A stretch of DNA of 64,000 nt, from NCBI GenBank assembly GCA_913061275.1, contig CAJXSR010000008.1:61990-125989 (forward strand), in the 5' to 3' direction. Below are positions 10,794 to 21,458 of this stretch, piece by piece. The translations under genes and the position numbers were made by a program. This stretch comes from an uncultured Paracoccaceae bacterium (GTDB taxonomy: Bacteria > Pseudomonadota > Alphaproteobacteria > Rhodobacterales > Rhodobacteraceae). Under the pieces are notes generated by a model. The model made no database searches and was not told the origin of the DNA. It was given only the letters and a program-made list of their open reading frames with translations. How positions within the stretch are numbered: the first letter of the stretch is position 1; the number at the start of each line of letters is the position of its first letter.

Positions 10794-12253
10794 CGCCCAT
10801 ACGCCTCAATCCAGTGGCGTACCAGCTGATGTTGCATCACCCGTGATTTACGCGCCCAAGCCCTTGCCCCTTTGGGGCGTTCACGGTCTTTCATTGTAAT
10901 TGACGCACGTTTTTTCATATCCGCAGTAAAAATTGCAAACGCCAATTTGCGCCCATTCGGGCATGTAACATATCCTGCCAAAGCACTGGCAAAATTTAAC
11001 GTCCCGGTTTTTACAACCACCTTAGCCTTGGCAACAGGTGATTTATGCCACTTGGAATTACGCAAAGTGATTTCTTTCATAATCGGGCGCAAAGGCCCTT
11101 CCCATTTAGCATTCACCAAAAGCCGCGCCATTTCATGTGCTGAAATGCGGCTGTTCGAACCAAGCCCAGAATGGTCAACAAATTTTGCGCCCCTAACGCC
11201 ATATGCAGCCTCTACCCATTGTGTCATGGCGCGGCCCGATGCATTCAGAGTATTAGCCGGTTTACCCAGCTTCACAGTGGCGTTCATCCCCAGCGCCTCT
11301 GCCGTCATATTTGTCGAGTATTTAATCATCGACTTTGCCATTACCTTGACAGTAGGGCTTTCCCAAACTGCAACCGATTTACCCGAAATTTGCTTTTGCG
11401 TCACCTTATGGGCAGGCATACGAATTCCGTTATACGCTGCAACCGCGCGAAAAACCTCACCTGCATAATCCGCAGGTTTGCGAACTGGCAACCAACGGCT
11501 GCCGCCCTTGCCCAATGCCGATTGCGCCACACTCCAGCTATCTGCACCATTTACAGAACTGTAGGAAAATACAGGATCATTGCGGTTTTTTACCACCATT
11601 TTAATGCCGCCAATATCTGGTGAGTATTTTTTTGCCTGCGCAAGCATAGATAAGATATACCCCTTAGCACCGCGTTTCCATTGAAAAAACACACGGTTAA
11701 AGTTCAGGTTAATACCGTCAATCGTAGGGTTATAGCCAACATGGTCAGGCTGTTCGCTGTCAATTTCATATTGATATGGCAAGGCACCAGCATAAACATA
11801 GAACTGACCTTGCACGGCCTTTAATCCACGCGCCTTTAACTGTTCAGCTAAATTTCCCAGCGCATCGGTGTCTAATCTGGGGTCACCCGACCCTTCCAAT
11901 ATCAAGTCACCTTTCAACACGCCATTGCTGATCGGGCCTGTTGCAATAAGCCGTGTTTTAAAAGTTGTCTCTGGGCCCAAAGCAGACAAAGCATATAATG
12001 CAGTCGCCGCTTTTAATACACTTGCAGGGGGCAGTTTTTTTGACCCTTTATAACTGTCCAACACTTCACCAGTTAAAGCATCCATCACCACAATGCTTTT
12101 TATCCCTGTCAGCCCAGAAGCCGCCGCGATAAGTTTCGCATTATTTTCCAGTTGCCGATCTTTGGCTAAAACGGGCCATGAGCTAAGTGCTATACCTGCC
12201 AAGATGAAAGCAGCTACGTACCCTAATCTTTTAAAAAATTTATAACTATTCAT
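10790..12253 (-). CDS. dacB: D-alanyl-D-alanine carboxypeptidase/endopeptidase (PBP4 family)
   Basis: KKLPPASVLKAATALYALSALG (SxxK context), STN motif (KYSTNMTAE), KTGTLNFASALAGYV. Confidence 0.88.
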   Translation of the reverse strand: MNSYKFFKRLGYVAAFILAGIALSSWPVLAKDRQLENNAKLIAAASGLTGIKSIVVMDALTGEVLDSYKGSKKLPPASVLKAATALYALSALGPETTFKTRLIATGPISNGVLKGDLILEGSGDPRLDTDALGNLAEQLKARGLKAVQGQFYVYAGALPYQYEIDSEQPDHVGYNPTIDGINLNFNRVFFQWKRGAKGYILSMLAQAKKYSPDIGGIKMVVKNRNDPVFSYSSVNGADSWSVAQSALGKGGSRWLPVRKPADYAGEVFRAVAAYNGIRMPAHKVTQKQISGKSVAVWESPTVKVMAKSMIKYSTNMTAEALGMNATVKLGKPANTLNASGRAMTQWVEAAYGVRGAKFVDHSGLGSNSRISAHEMARLLVNAKWEGPLRPIMKEITLRNSKWHKSPVAKAKVVVKTGTLNFASALAGYVTCPNGRKLAFAIFTADMKKRASITMKDRERPKGARAWARKSRVMQHQLVRHWIEAYGR

Positions 12254-12295
12254 ATTGCGACTTAACCAAAGCTTTTCGCACTTATCAACCGACGA

Positions 12296-12889
12296 TCACC
12301 ATTCACCCCGTTTTCTAATGTCACTTGATGAAATATTCATCATCGGCCCGTTTAACAACGCCCAACACGGGGCTTGGCGAAAAGGTAGTGCTGTTGACCG
12401 ACGTGACGAAAGTCGAAAACGTGCATATCGCCTTGCAGCAGGCGAGCATCCAGCCATCACCTGCTCTTCAGGGCGGGCAAGTACACCTATAGGAACCGTT
12501 TCCATTATCTGATCCCACCGATCCCATTTATGAAATGAAACCAGATTGTCAGCCCCCATCAACCAAACAAAACGCACACCACCATAAAGCTTTAGCAGCT
12601 TCTCAAGTGTCTCAGCCGTATAGCGCGTACCCAGTCGCATTTCTATATCTGTCACTTTTATCTTGGGGTGCTGTACCAATGCCTGACAAGCCGCCATGCG
12701 TTTTTCCAGATTGGCAGGGCCATGCTTCTTTAACGGGTTTCCAGGGGATACTAACCACCAAACCTGATCCAACCCGAATTCTTTCAACGCCCATGTGGAA
12801 ATATGCAGATGCCCTGCATGTGGCGGATCAAAAGACCCGCCCAACAATCCCACCCGTAAACCTTGGGGTGCATAAGGTAATTGTTGCAT
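12296..12889 (-). CDS. nadD: Nicotinate-nucleotide adenylyltransferase
   Basis: VGLLGGSFDPPHAGHLHIS, SSSDIRKRG; start placed at MQQLPYAPQGLRVGLL within ORF 12296-13030. Confidence 0.88.
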   Translation of the reverse strand: MQQLPYAPQGLRVGLLGGSFDPPHAGHLHISTWALKEFGLDQVWWLVSPGNPLKKHGPANLEKRMAACQALVQHPKIKVTDIEMRLGTRYTAETLEKLLKLYGGVRFVWLMGADNLVSFHKWDRWDQIMETVPIGVLARPEEQVMAGCSPAARRYARFRLSSRRSTALPFRQAPCWALLNGPMMNISSSDIRKRGEW

Positions 12890-13128
12890 TATCTCATATC
12901 CTAAAACTAAGCGTAAATATGCACGTTTAAGCTGGTTTAACCAAGAATTTACAATTCGCCAAGCTCTTAGCAAAACCAACACCAATCTGAAATCTGTTAT
13001 GGCCATTTTTTTTGATAAACCGATTGACACTTAGGGTATCTTCACAGATTAATAATCCCTAATGTAACAACGGCGTAACAGTAATGTAACAGTATCGAAA
13101 CTAATATAATAAGGCAGTAATTAAAAAA

Positions 13129-13779
13129 ATGGGTCTAAATTTATTCCGCAGAACCAAACAACTTGAACAGCAAATTGACGGTTTCTTTGATAAATTATCA
13201 GAGTCGTCAGTGGTCTACCGACTTGCGGTACGGCTTTACTTGCGTGAAGGTCTGACAGAGGAATTTCAAGAGCGGCTGGAACGTATAAACACACTGGAGT
13301 CAGAGGCAGATGACCTGCGCCGTAGCATCGAAAAACAACTTTATTCTGATACACTAATTCCCGACAGTCGCGGTGATGTATTAGGATTGATCGAAACCGT
13401 AGACCAGTTAATGTCACAGTTCGAAGGCTCGCTTTGGGCGCTTTCCATAGAAAAACCAAATATTCCTGATGAGTATGTCAATGGTTTTAGAAAACTGACA
13501 AACATGGTTGTAAAAGCAGCAGATGAACTTGCCTTAAGTGGGCGCGCATTCTTTCGTTCACCCTATGACGTGCCAGCGCATAATCACAAAGTTATGCTTT
13601 ATGAAAAAGAAGCGGATGCAATCAGCACTAAATTAAAAACAGAGATTTTTGCATCAGATTTAGAACTGGCTGAAAAACTACACCTGCGTGATTTCGTAGA
13701 ACAAATCGACAGCGTTGCTGACTTGGCTGAAGATGTCGCCGACAGACTGGCAATATACGCGATTAAACGGATCGTATAA
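13129..13779 (+). CDS. DUF47 family (PhoU-like/TIGR00153) protein
   Basis: Sequence pattern and adjacency to PiT transporter. Confidence 0.85.
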   Translation: MGLNLFRRTKQLEQQIDGFFDKLSESSVVYRLAVRLYLREGLTEEFQERLERINTLESEADDLRRSIEKQLYSDTLIPDSRGDVLGLIETVDQLMSQFEGSLWALSIEKPNIPDEYVNGFRKLTNMVVKAADELALSGRAFFRSPYDVPAHNHKVMLYEKEADAISTKLKTEIFASDLELAEKLHLRDFVEQIDSVADLAEDVADRLAIYAIKRIV

Positions 13780-13784
13780 CCATC

Positions 13785-14831
13785 ATGGATCCTCTTATAC
13801 TGATATTCCTGTCCAGCGGGTTGTTTCTTGGCTGGGCTTTGGGTGCAAACGATGCCGCAAACGTATTTGGCACAGCCGTAGGCACCAAAATGGTCAGATG
13901 GCGCACTGCCGCAATCATCTGTTCCATCTTCATCATCCTTGGTGCGCTGATCTCGGGTGGTGGTACCACCCACACACTAGGCAAACTTGGCGCAATTTCC
14001 GCTTTGCCAGGTGCCTTTATGACGGCACTGTCAGCCGCTTTAGCCGTGTACTCTATGACCAAATCCGGCTTGCCAGTATCCACATCACAAGCGATCGTCG
14101 GGGCTATCATCGGCTGGAATTTATTTTCCGGAAACCCAACTGACACCAGCACATTAACCAAAATCCTAAGCACTTGGATCATCTGCCCTGTCCTATCGGC
14201 AATCATAGCCGTGACATTATTCAAAATGCATAAATTCACCAGTAAGCGCATCAAAATCCACATGATCATGGCTGATGCCTACACCAGACTCGCCCTGATT
14301 ATCGCAGGCGCATTGGGGGCCTATTCACTGGGCGCCAACAACATCGCCAATGTCATTGGCGTATTCATTCCGGGTGAGCCTTTACCCGACTTACAAGTCG
14401 GCACCTTCATCTTCTCATCTACCCAACAACTGTTTCTATTAGGCGGGCTTGCCATCGCGTTAGGTGTCTGGACGTATTCGAAACGAGTGATGATGACCGT
14501 TGGCAATAATTTGGGTCGCTTGTCTGCAAACGCTGCCCTTATCGCGGTTATATCCCACTCTATCGTTTTGTTCATGTTCGCATCGCGCGGATTGGAAGCA
14601 TGGCTTGCAGGCAATGGCTTACCTACCATCCCGTTGGTTCCTGTATCCAGTTCCCAAGCCGTGGTGGGTGCCGTAGTTGGCATATCCATCCTGCAAGGGG
14701 CTGCGGGCATCCGTTGGTCAGTGTTGGGTAAAATCGTCGTAGGCTGGGTGGTAACACCCATTGCCGCATGTGCAACATGCTTTTTCGGCCTGTTCTTTTT
14801 GCAAAACGTATTTGGGTTGGTGGTGCAGTAA
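13785..14831 (+). CDS. Inorganic phosphate transporter, PiT family
   Basis: GANDAANVFGTAVGTKMV ... GANNIANVIGVF ... VVGAVVGISILQG. Confidence 0.92.
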   Translation: MDPLILIFLSSGLFLGWALGANDAANVFGTAVGTKMVRWRTAAIICSIFIILGALISGGGTTHTLGKLGAISALPGAFMTALSAALAVYSMTKSGLPVSTSQAIVGAIIGWNLFSGNPTDTSTLTKILSTWIICPVLSAIIAVTLFKMHKFTSKRIKIHMIMADAYTRLALIIAGALGAYSLGANNIANVIGVFIPGEPLPDLQVGTFIFSSTQQLFLLGGLAIALGVWTYSKRVMMTVGNNLGRLSANAALIAVISHSIVLFMFASRGLEAWLAGNGLPTIPLVPVSSSQAVVGAVVGISILQGAAGIRWSVLGKIVVGWVVTPIAACATCFFGLFFLQNVFGLVVQ

Positions 14832-14833
14832 AC

Positions 14834-15682
14834 TTAAAAATCCAACCCGAGATCCAGCGTTGATACCGAATGGGTTAAGGCACCAACAGATATGAAATCT
14901 ACCCCCGTGGCGGCAACCTGTGCAATTCGTTCCAACCGCATATTGCCGCTAGCCTCAACAATCATTGCCCCATTCACCATACCAACAGCCGTTGTCATAT
15001 CTGCATTGCTCATATTATCCAGTAACACACAATCGGCCACGCCAACGGCAAGCACCTGTGCAAGCTGTTCTAGGTTATCCACTTCAATTTCAATCCTGCG
15101 CATGTGTGATGCAAATGCGCGGGCGCGCAACAATACATCCTGAATAGAGCCAGCGGCAGCGATGTGATTATCCTTAATCATAATTGCATCATTCAACCCA
15201 AAACGGTGGTTTGACCCGCCGCCATGGCGCACCGCTTCTTTTTCCACCAATCGCAAACCTGGTGTGGTTTTACGCGTACAGGTAATTTTGGTTTTTGACC
15301 ATTTGGTTTCAGCCACAAAAGTCGCAGTCATCGTAGCAATACCAGACAAGCGCCCCGCTAAGTTTAACGCCACACGTTCCCCCATCAAGATCGACTTTGC
15401 ATCCCCTTCAATCGTCATACACACATCGCCTGCGTTGACAGCATCACCGTCGCCAATCAGCGTTTTAATCACCAACGAAGGATCAACCGTATGAAAAGAC
15501 AATCGCGCCAACTGCATACCAGAGATCACACCTGCATCACGTGCATTCAACCGTGCCGAATAAGTCGTGCCATCAGGAATAACCGCGCGGCTGGTCACAT
15601 CGCCCGCACCACCCAAATCTTCGTCTAATGAGCGGGTTATCAGGTCTTGCAACAAAAAATCAGGAAGGGGGGAATGGGTCAT
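14834..15682 (-). CDS. nadC: Nicotinate-nucleotide diphosphorylase (carboxylating)
   Basis: EDLGGAGDVTSRAVIP; CTRKTTPGLRLVEKEAVRHGGGSNHRFGLNDAIMIKDNH. Confidence 0.95.
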   Translation of the reverse strand: MTHSPLPDFLLQDLITRSLDEDLGGAGDVTSRAVIPDGTTYSARLNARDAGVISGMQLARLSFHTVDPSLVIKTLIGDGDAVNAGDVCMTIEGDAKSILMGERVALNLAGRLSGIATMTATFVAETKWSKTKITCTRKTTPGLRLVEKEAVRHGGGSNHRFGLNDAIMIKDNHIAAAGSIQDVLLRARAFASHMRRIEIEVDNLEQLAQVLAVGVADCVLLDNMSNADMTTAVGMVNGAMIVEASGNMRLERIAQVAATGVDFISVGALTHSVSTLDLGLDF

Positions 15683-15700
15683 ATCAGTTTCCTAAATAAA

Positions 15701-15940
15701 TTACTTACGCCGAAAATGCGTTGGTACAATCACTAACGCACCGATAGATGAGATAATCGCGTTCAACCCATGACTGCCGAAACTAAGCCCGAATAACGCG
15801 CGTATCCAAAAAAATACAACGGCACCGCCAACACATACGATGATCGACATAAAATATCCATTGCGGGTAAATCCAGATTTTTCACTAAAATACCCAATGA
15901 TGAGTGCAATAAAAATAGTCCCTGGCAAAGCGATAAACAT
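15701..15940 (-). CDS. Small membrane protein, possibly GlsB/YeaQ/YmgE-like
   Basis: 79 aa, hydrophobic, ...GLNAIISSIGALVIV; sits between nadC and nadB. Confidence 0.5.
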   Translation of the reverse strand: MFIALPGTIFIALIIGYFSEKSGFTRNGYFMSIIVCVGGAVVFFWIRALFGLSFGSHGLNAIISSIGALVIVPTHFRRK

Positions 15941-15950
15941 CTACATTCCC

Positions 15951-17498
15951 TTACAAGCTATCGCGCAAAGCCAACGCTTGCGCATATGTTATTTCGGTAC
16001 GGTGCCGCAGGTTTTCATCCTTTTCAGGAAAATCCGTACGGTAATGCCCCCCACGCGATTCGTAGCGATTATAAGCAGCCGCTGTTATTAAAGTGGCCGC
16101 TGCCAGCATATTGTCAAAATTTGTAGAAACAGCACCAAACCGCGCGTCCAAATCACGCAAATCACGCAAAGCCTGTGCCATATCATCCCCATTACGGATC
16201 ACACCCACTTTATCCGACATGATCTGACGCAATTCCATTACGGCTGCATCATTCACACCTTCATATCCCAGATCTGGCATCACCAAATCAGATACAAAGC
16301 TTTGCCCAAGCCCCGCATCAATCGTTTGCATCATCCCACCGGCACAAGTTGCGGCATAAACCAAAGCTTCCAGCAATCCATTTGAGGCTAAGCGATTGGC
16401 CCCGTGCAAACCAGTAGAGGCCGCTTCGCCAGAAACCCAAAGCCCTTCAACAGAAGAACGCCCCGTTTTATCAGTAGCCACTCCGCCCATGTGATAATGC
16501 GCGGCAGGCACAATCGGTATCATTTCTTTAATCGGGTCAATACCAGCCTGTTCGCAATAGCGATAAACGGATATGAACTCATCCTTAATTTGTGCGCCAA
16601 TCGCTTCACGCGTATCCAGCATCGGCACGTTACCAGCCTGATGTTGGTGAAAATTGGCACGTGCCACAATATCGCGCGGGGCCAATTCGGCGTCTTTATG
16701 CACATCCAGCATATAGCGTTCGCCATGCTTATTAACCAGAATTGCACCTTCACCGCGCAGGGCTTCGGTTGCCAACGGATTGGGATCAATGCCTACATCC
16801 ATAGCCGTTGGGTGAAATTGCACGAATTCCGCATCTGCAATCAACGCACCTGCACGCCCTGCCATGCCCAGTGCAAGACCCCGTACTGACGGTGGATTGG
16901 TTGTTTTCAAATAAAGACTGCCCGCTCCACCTGCCGCCAGCAAATAGGTCTTGGCCTGAATAACATAGGGTGCGTGGTTGTTTTCAGATACCACAACACC
17001 TTGCATTTCATTGTCTTTGACAATTAAATCCAGTGCCGAGGCCCCTTCTATCACAGTAATAGACGGGGTGTTTTGAACCTCTGCGATCAACGTTTTCATA
17101 ATCGCGGCACCAGCTTGATCGCCTTTAACCCGCACCACACGCGCAAAACCGTGAGCGGCTTCTTTTGACATCACAAAATCCCCGCTTGGGGTGCGATCAA
17201 ACGGCGTGCCGACATCCGCCAGTTCCAGCACATGTTCTTTGGCAGCTTGGGTCACAAATGCAGCTATATCGGCATCAACAATCCCGTCGCCCGCATTAAC
17301 CGTATCCATCGCATGAGCTTCAGGCGTATCATTTTTATCCATTGCCGCCGCAACACCACCTTGCGCCCATGCACTTGATGCACCGTACCCAAGAGGTTTC
17401 GGAGATAGTACTGTCACAGGGCGCGGCGCCAAAGTTAAGGCAGCATAAAGCCCTGCCAGACCTGCACCAATAATCAGGATGTTATGCTGCTCTGTCAA
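15951..17498 (-). CDS. nadB: L-aspartate oxidase
   Basis: GAGLAGLYAALTLAP; GASSAWAQGGVAAAM; HYHMGGVATDKTGRSSVEGLWVSGEAASTGLHGANRLASNGLLEALVYA. Confidence 0.95.
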   Translation of the reverse strand: MTEQHNILIIGAGLAGLYAALTLAPRPVTVLSPKPLGYGASSAWAQGGVAAAMDKNDTPEAHAMDTVNAGDGIVDADIAAFVTQAAKEHVLELADVGTPFDRTPSGDFVMSKEAAHGFARVVRVKGDQAGAAIMKTLIAEVQNTPSITVIEGASALDLIVKDNEMQGVVVSENNHAPYVIQAKTYLLAAGGAGSLYLKTTNPPSVRGLALGMAGRAGALIADAEFVQFHPTAMDVGIDPNPLATEALRGEGAILVNKHGERYMLDVHKDAELAPRDIVARANFHQHQAGNVPMLDTREAIGAQIKDEFISVYRYCEQAGIDPIKEMIPIVPAAHYHMGGVATDKTGRSSVEGLWVSGEAASTGLHGANRLASNGLLEALVYAATCAGGMMQTIDAGLGQSFVSDLVMPDLGYEGVNDAAVMELRQIMSDKVGVIRNGDDMAQALRDLRDLDARFGAVSTNFDNMLAAATLITAAAYNRYESRGGHYRTDFPEKDENLRHRTEITYAQALALRDSL

Positions 17499-17502
17499 AA
17501 AC

Positions 17503-18546
17503 CTACTTCTTTAGATTGATCATACGTTCCACTGCCAAACGGGCTTTATCCGCCAAGGCTGGGTCAACAGTGACCTCTTCAGTCATAGTATGCAAGGACC
17601 ACAGGATTTTTTCTAATGTAATACGCTGCATATGTGGGCACAGATTGCACGGACCTAAGAAATTTACTTCAGGCACCTCATCGGCAATGTTTGATCCCAT
17701 AGAACATTCGGTAATCAGTAAAACTTTTTCAGGTTTATTCTCACGCACATAATTAATCATGCCAGCAGTTGAACCGCTGAAGTCCGCTTCATCCACCACA
17801 TCCGTTGGGCATTCGGGATGTGCAATGATAACCGCGTCAGGTTCGTACTTGCGGTATTCACGCAACTCATCTGCCTTAAACTCGATATGCACCATGCACG
17901 AGCCTTCCCAATAGACGATCTTTTTCTTGGTCTGCTTGGCCACGTTCTGCGCCAAATGCCCATCAGGGGTCATAATCACCACATCACTGTCCATAGCATC
18001 AATAATTTCAACCGCATTGCCAGAGGTACAGCAAATATCAGATGCCGCTTTTACCTCTGCAGTAGTGTTTACATAAGATACCACAGGGGCACCTGGGTTA
18101 TCGCGCCGCATCTTTTCAATGTCTTTTGCCGTAATGCTTTCCGCCAAAGAACAACCAGCACGGCTATCAGGGATCAACACTGTCTTTTCAGGTGAAAGAA
18201 GCTTTGAGGTTTCCGCCATGAAATGCACGCCGCCCTGCACGATCACGCTTTCTTTAACCTGAGTAGCTTCAATCGCTAACTGCAAACTATCGCCAACTAT
18301 ATCCGCAACCCCATGAAAAATATCAGGCGTCATATAGTTATGCGCCAAAATCACCGCGTCGCGTTCTTTTTTCAACTTATTAATCGCTAATACATAAGGT
18401 GCATGACGCGCCCAATCTGCCTCTGGGATCACACGATTAACACGGTCATACAATGCTTGCGTTTCTTTGACCAAAGCCAGCGACGGTTCCAGATCAAAGG
18501 CCGCATTCAGCTGCGATTTCATTTCAGGGCTGCCAGGAAGTATCAT
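17503..18546 (-). CDS. nadA: Quinolinate synthase
   Basis: [47 protein letters not shown]. Confidence 0.95.
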   Translation of the reverse strand: MILPGSPEMKSQLNAAFDLEPSLALVKETQALYDRVNRVIPEADWARHAPYVLAINKLKKERDAVILAHNYMTPDIFHGVADIVGDSLQLAIEATQVKESVIVQGGVHFMAETSKLLSPEKTVLIPDSRAGCSLAESITAKDIEKMRRDNPGAPVVSYVNTTAEVKAASDICCTSGNAVEIIDAMDSDVVIMTPDGHLAQNVAKQTKKKIVYWEGSCMVHIEFKADELREYRKYEPDAVIIAHPECPTDVVDEADFSGSTAGMINYVRENKPEKVLLITECSMGSNIADEVPEVNFLGPCNLCPHMQRITLEKILWSLHTMTEEVTVDPALADKARLAVERMINLKK

Positions 18547-18641
18547 AATAAAACCCTTCGGTTTTGTCTCAGTTCCCTAGTAAATAATGCCTTTTCAATG
18601 GAATTAGAAGGCCTATATCGCAGAACACCAAATATAACGCT

Positions 18642-19550
18642 TTACGCTGCTATTTTCGCTTTCTTTATAAAGGTCTCAATCATGTAATTCAAAAATAACC
18701 GCGTCAAACTTCTACTGCCAGCATTTCTGGGCCAAACCGCATAAACGCCAACATCTTCGCTTGTCCAATCAGGCAAAAGGCGCACCAATTTCCCATCTGC
18801 CACTTCTTGAGCCACATACATATCTGGCAGCCATGTAACCCCACTTCCCAACAGAGCCATCTGTTTTTTGGCCTCGCCGTTATCACACCAGAAATTGCTA
18901 CTAATACTTCTATGTACAACTTCACCTGTTTTCTTGTTGTGCAAAACCATTTTAGGCCAGTTAATTTCGCAAATAAAAGGATACCCCAATTTTTCCAAGT
19001 CTTCAGGCCGGTCAGGCACACCTAATTCTTTAATAAGTTCAGGGCTGCCATATACACACGCATGTCCCTCGGTTAATTTTTTAACCATAAAGTTGCTATC
19101 AGATAAATCACCCAACTGGATCGCTAGATCATAACCACTTTCATTCAAGTTGTGATGGCCTGTTTCATATGACACCTCCATAGTAACATCCGGATACTGT
19201 TTACAAAACCCTGCAATAAAAGCGGTAAACTTCGGTGCGGCCATAAAACTGGGCATAGAAACTGATAACTTCCCGCGTGGGCTATTCATTACACTTTGCA
19301 ATTCTTCCAGCCCCGCCTCTGCTGCATCCAACATTTCATGTGCGTGCATAGACAAACGTTGCCCTGCATCGGTTAATGTTAAGGATCGCGTTGAGCGGTA
19401 TATCAGTGCTGTATCAACCGTTTTTTCAAGTTGCGATATATGTTGACTTACTACTGGGGCAGAAATCCCCAATGCATTTGCCGCAGCAGAGAATGAACCT
19501 GTTTCGGCAACTTTGGCAAACACGGCCAGTGATTTGAGTTTTGGTAACAT
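18642..19550 (-). CDS. LysR-family transcriptional regulator
   Basis: LKSLAVFAKVAETGSFSAAANALGISAPVVSQHISQLEKTVDTALIYRSTRSLTLTDAG. Confidence 0.92.
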   Translation of the reverse strand: MLPKLKSLAVFAKVAETGSFSAAANALGISAPVVSQHISQLEKTVDTALIYRSTRSLTLTDAGQRLSMHAHEMLDAAEAGLEELQSVMNSPRGKLSVSMPSFMAAPKFTAFIAGFCKQYPDVTMEVSYETGHHNLNESGYDLAIQLGDLSDSNFMVKKLTEGHACVYGSPELIKELGVPDRPEDLEKLGYPFICEINWPKMVLHNKKTGEVVHRSISSNFWCDNGEAKKQMALLGSGVTWLPDMYVAQEVADGKLVRLLPDWTSEDVGVYAVWPRNAGSRSLTRLFLNYMIETFIKKAKIAA

Positions 19551-19706
19551 ACAAACCTATTACACGATTTTTCAAAACAATGAAATAGTTTTATTTGGGA
19601 TATTCACCCAATGATAGTTACGTTACATATTCCTCAACGCCGATCAACAAGTCGGATCAAACAAATCAACCAGCGCACCTCCCGCGCATCTTAAAGGACT
19701 AGAAAA

Positions 19707-19916
19707 ATGAAAAACATCATCGTAGCCGCAACTGTAGCCGCAACATTAATCGTACCTTCAGTGACATTCGCACAAAACGCTGTTTTCAGTTATCCAACAT
19801 TCTATGACGCATTTGATGCAAAATCTGCTCAAGTATCACAGCCTGCTACAAAATTGGACATCAGCACAACAAACGAAGCTGCCGCACCAACAAAAGAAAA
19901 AACTGACAGAAAATAA
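19707..19916 (+). CDS. Small secreted protein, hypothetical
   Basis: 69 aa with clear Sec signal peptide MKNIIVAATVAATLIVPSVTFAQ; divergent to LysR gene. Confidence 0.6.
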   Translation: MKNIIVAATVAATLIVPSVTFAQNAVFSYPTFYDAFDAKSAQVSQPATKLDISTTNEAAAPTKEKTDRK

Positions 19917-19928
19917 AACCTGTTAGTT

Positions 19929-19968
19929 GCCCCGGCAAACGCTCCCTATTCCCTGAGACTGCCGGGGC
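19929..19968. terminator. Hairpin GCCCCGGCA...TGCCGGGGC between convergent genes
   Basis: Perfect 9-bp inverted repeat between 19707-19916(+) and 19974-20663(-). Confidence 0.6.
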
Positions 19969-19973
19969 CAACA

Positions 19974-20663
19974 TTACAAAGCTTCAAAAGCGGCACACAG
20001 CCGTTCACAACAAACCTCTACCGACTGTGATCCATCTATCCTGATAATATCAGCACCGGCTTTTTCTTGATGTGCCACACCAAATTTTAGACGCTTATCC
20101 AGTAGTATAAATTTGGCTTCAACCTCTTCTTTTTCCGATGAATTATACGCCTGTGGCACGCCTGTTTTGCGGCTTAGACACCGATCCACAGCGGCGTCGA
20201 CTGGTGTATCTATTAAAATAATCAGATCAGAAACTGGGATCATATCCAAATATTTCTTGAAACCTGTAATGGTCTTATTCTTGAAAAACGCCGCCGCACC
20301 CCTATGCACAAACCCTTCATCCAGGAAAATATACGTATCGGATAAATCAGCCTGCCTAGCAAAATGCATATGCGTGAAAAAATCCATTAACCACAGGCTT
20401 TGATGAAAATCACCACGGGCATTTTTAAAAAGCACATCAAACACGTCAGGTGTTTCATGTGCAAATTTTGTAGCACCATATATCCAAGCACGCGGTTCAT
20501 ATCGCTTTAGGAAACGGGTTTTTCCTATTTGTTTGGCTGCTTGCGCATCTGCAACTTTATTAATAGAAGCAAACTTTAACCCAGCTTTTTGCAACGGTCG
20601 CTTTGCTGCCCGTAAGAGTGTGGTTTTCCCACACCCAGGAAGGCCAACAATTTCTACAAACAT
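19974..20663 (-). CDS. P-loop NTPase/kinase-like protein
   Basis: FVEIVGLPGCGKTTLLRA Walker A; LIILIDTPVDAAVDRCLSR kinase-like segment. Confidence 0.75.
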   Translation of the reverse strand: MFVEIVGLPGCGKTTLLRAAKRPLQKAGLKFASINKVADAQAAKQIGKTRFLKRYEPRAWIYGATKFAHETPDVFDVLFKNARGDFHQSLWLMDFFTHMHFARQADLSDTYIFLDEGFVHRGAAAFFKNKTITGFKKYLDMIPVSDLIILIDTPVDAAVDRCLSRKTGVPQAYNSSEKEEVEAKFILLDKRLKFGVAHQEKAGADIIRIDGSQSVEVCCERLCAAFEAL

Positions 20664-20666
20664 TCT

Positions 20667-21312
20667 TTATACTTTTTCACATAAATAATGATAAATTTCA
20701 GAATTATCTTGCTCTAAACTATGAACAAGCCTTTTTTCTATAACTTTGAATTTATTATCTAAAAGTAATTTATGAATCGCTTTTTCAGAAAGAGACCCGC
20801 CCATTGTGCTGTTCTCATCAGGCGCAAGCCCCGATTTAAAATTTTGCCCTAGCTGAATAATCGCATATTTTTTGGCAATACGTGAAAACTCTTTCAGTAC
20901 ATCTTTAGCAACCGAATATGTAACGATGTCACGTAAAAATCGTGTACTTACCAGCAGGTCAAATTCCTCATCCCCAAAAGGTAAGGCCGCCGCATCACCC
21001 ACGCGGGCATCTACCCCCTTAAAGGCATCGCCTAAAATACCTTTTGCCGCACTAATCATATCACCTGACGCATCAAGGCCTGCAATCTTATACCCTTTTT
21101 CCACATAATACGGCACAAACCGACCTGTCCCAAAAGGAATATCTACAACTGTTAAATTATCAGGCAAACCAGCAAGTAAACTTTGCATTTCTTTTTGTTC
21201 AACATGCCACCAATCTTGCTTTAAACGTTTGCTTTCATATTTTTTTGCAGTCTTATCATAATACCGATCGCCTTTCGGCGTTCCATTATCAACAATTTTC
21301 AATTTAGGCATA
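20667..21312 (-). CDS. Class I SAM-dependent methyltransferase
   Basis: NLTVVDIPFGTGRFVPYYVEKGYKIAGLDASGDMISAAKG; start at MPKLKIVDNG within ORF ending 21359. Confidence 0.85.
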
Positions 21313-21458
21313 GCGCGCTCATTCCTGTTGTTTTTTAGGTATCTTTCTACACCAACCATAGGTTTTGTAAAATAATTTATGGATTAATTGCATATCACCG
21401 CCACTAGATCATGTGTTAATGGATATATGCTACACTTCCCCTAGAAAAATGTAAGCTA

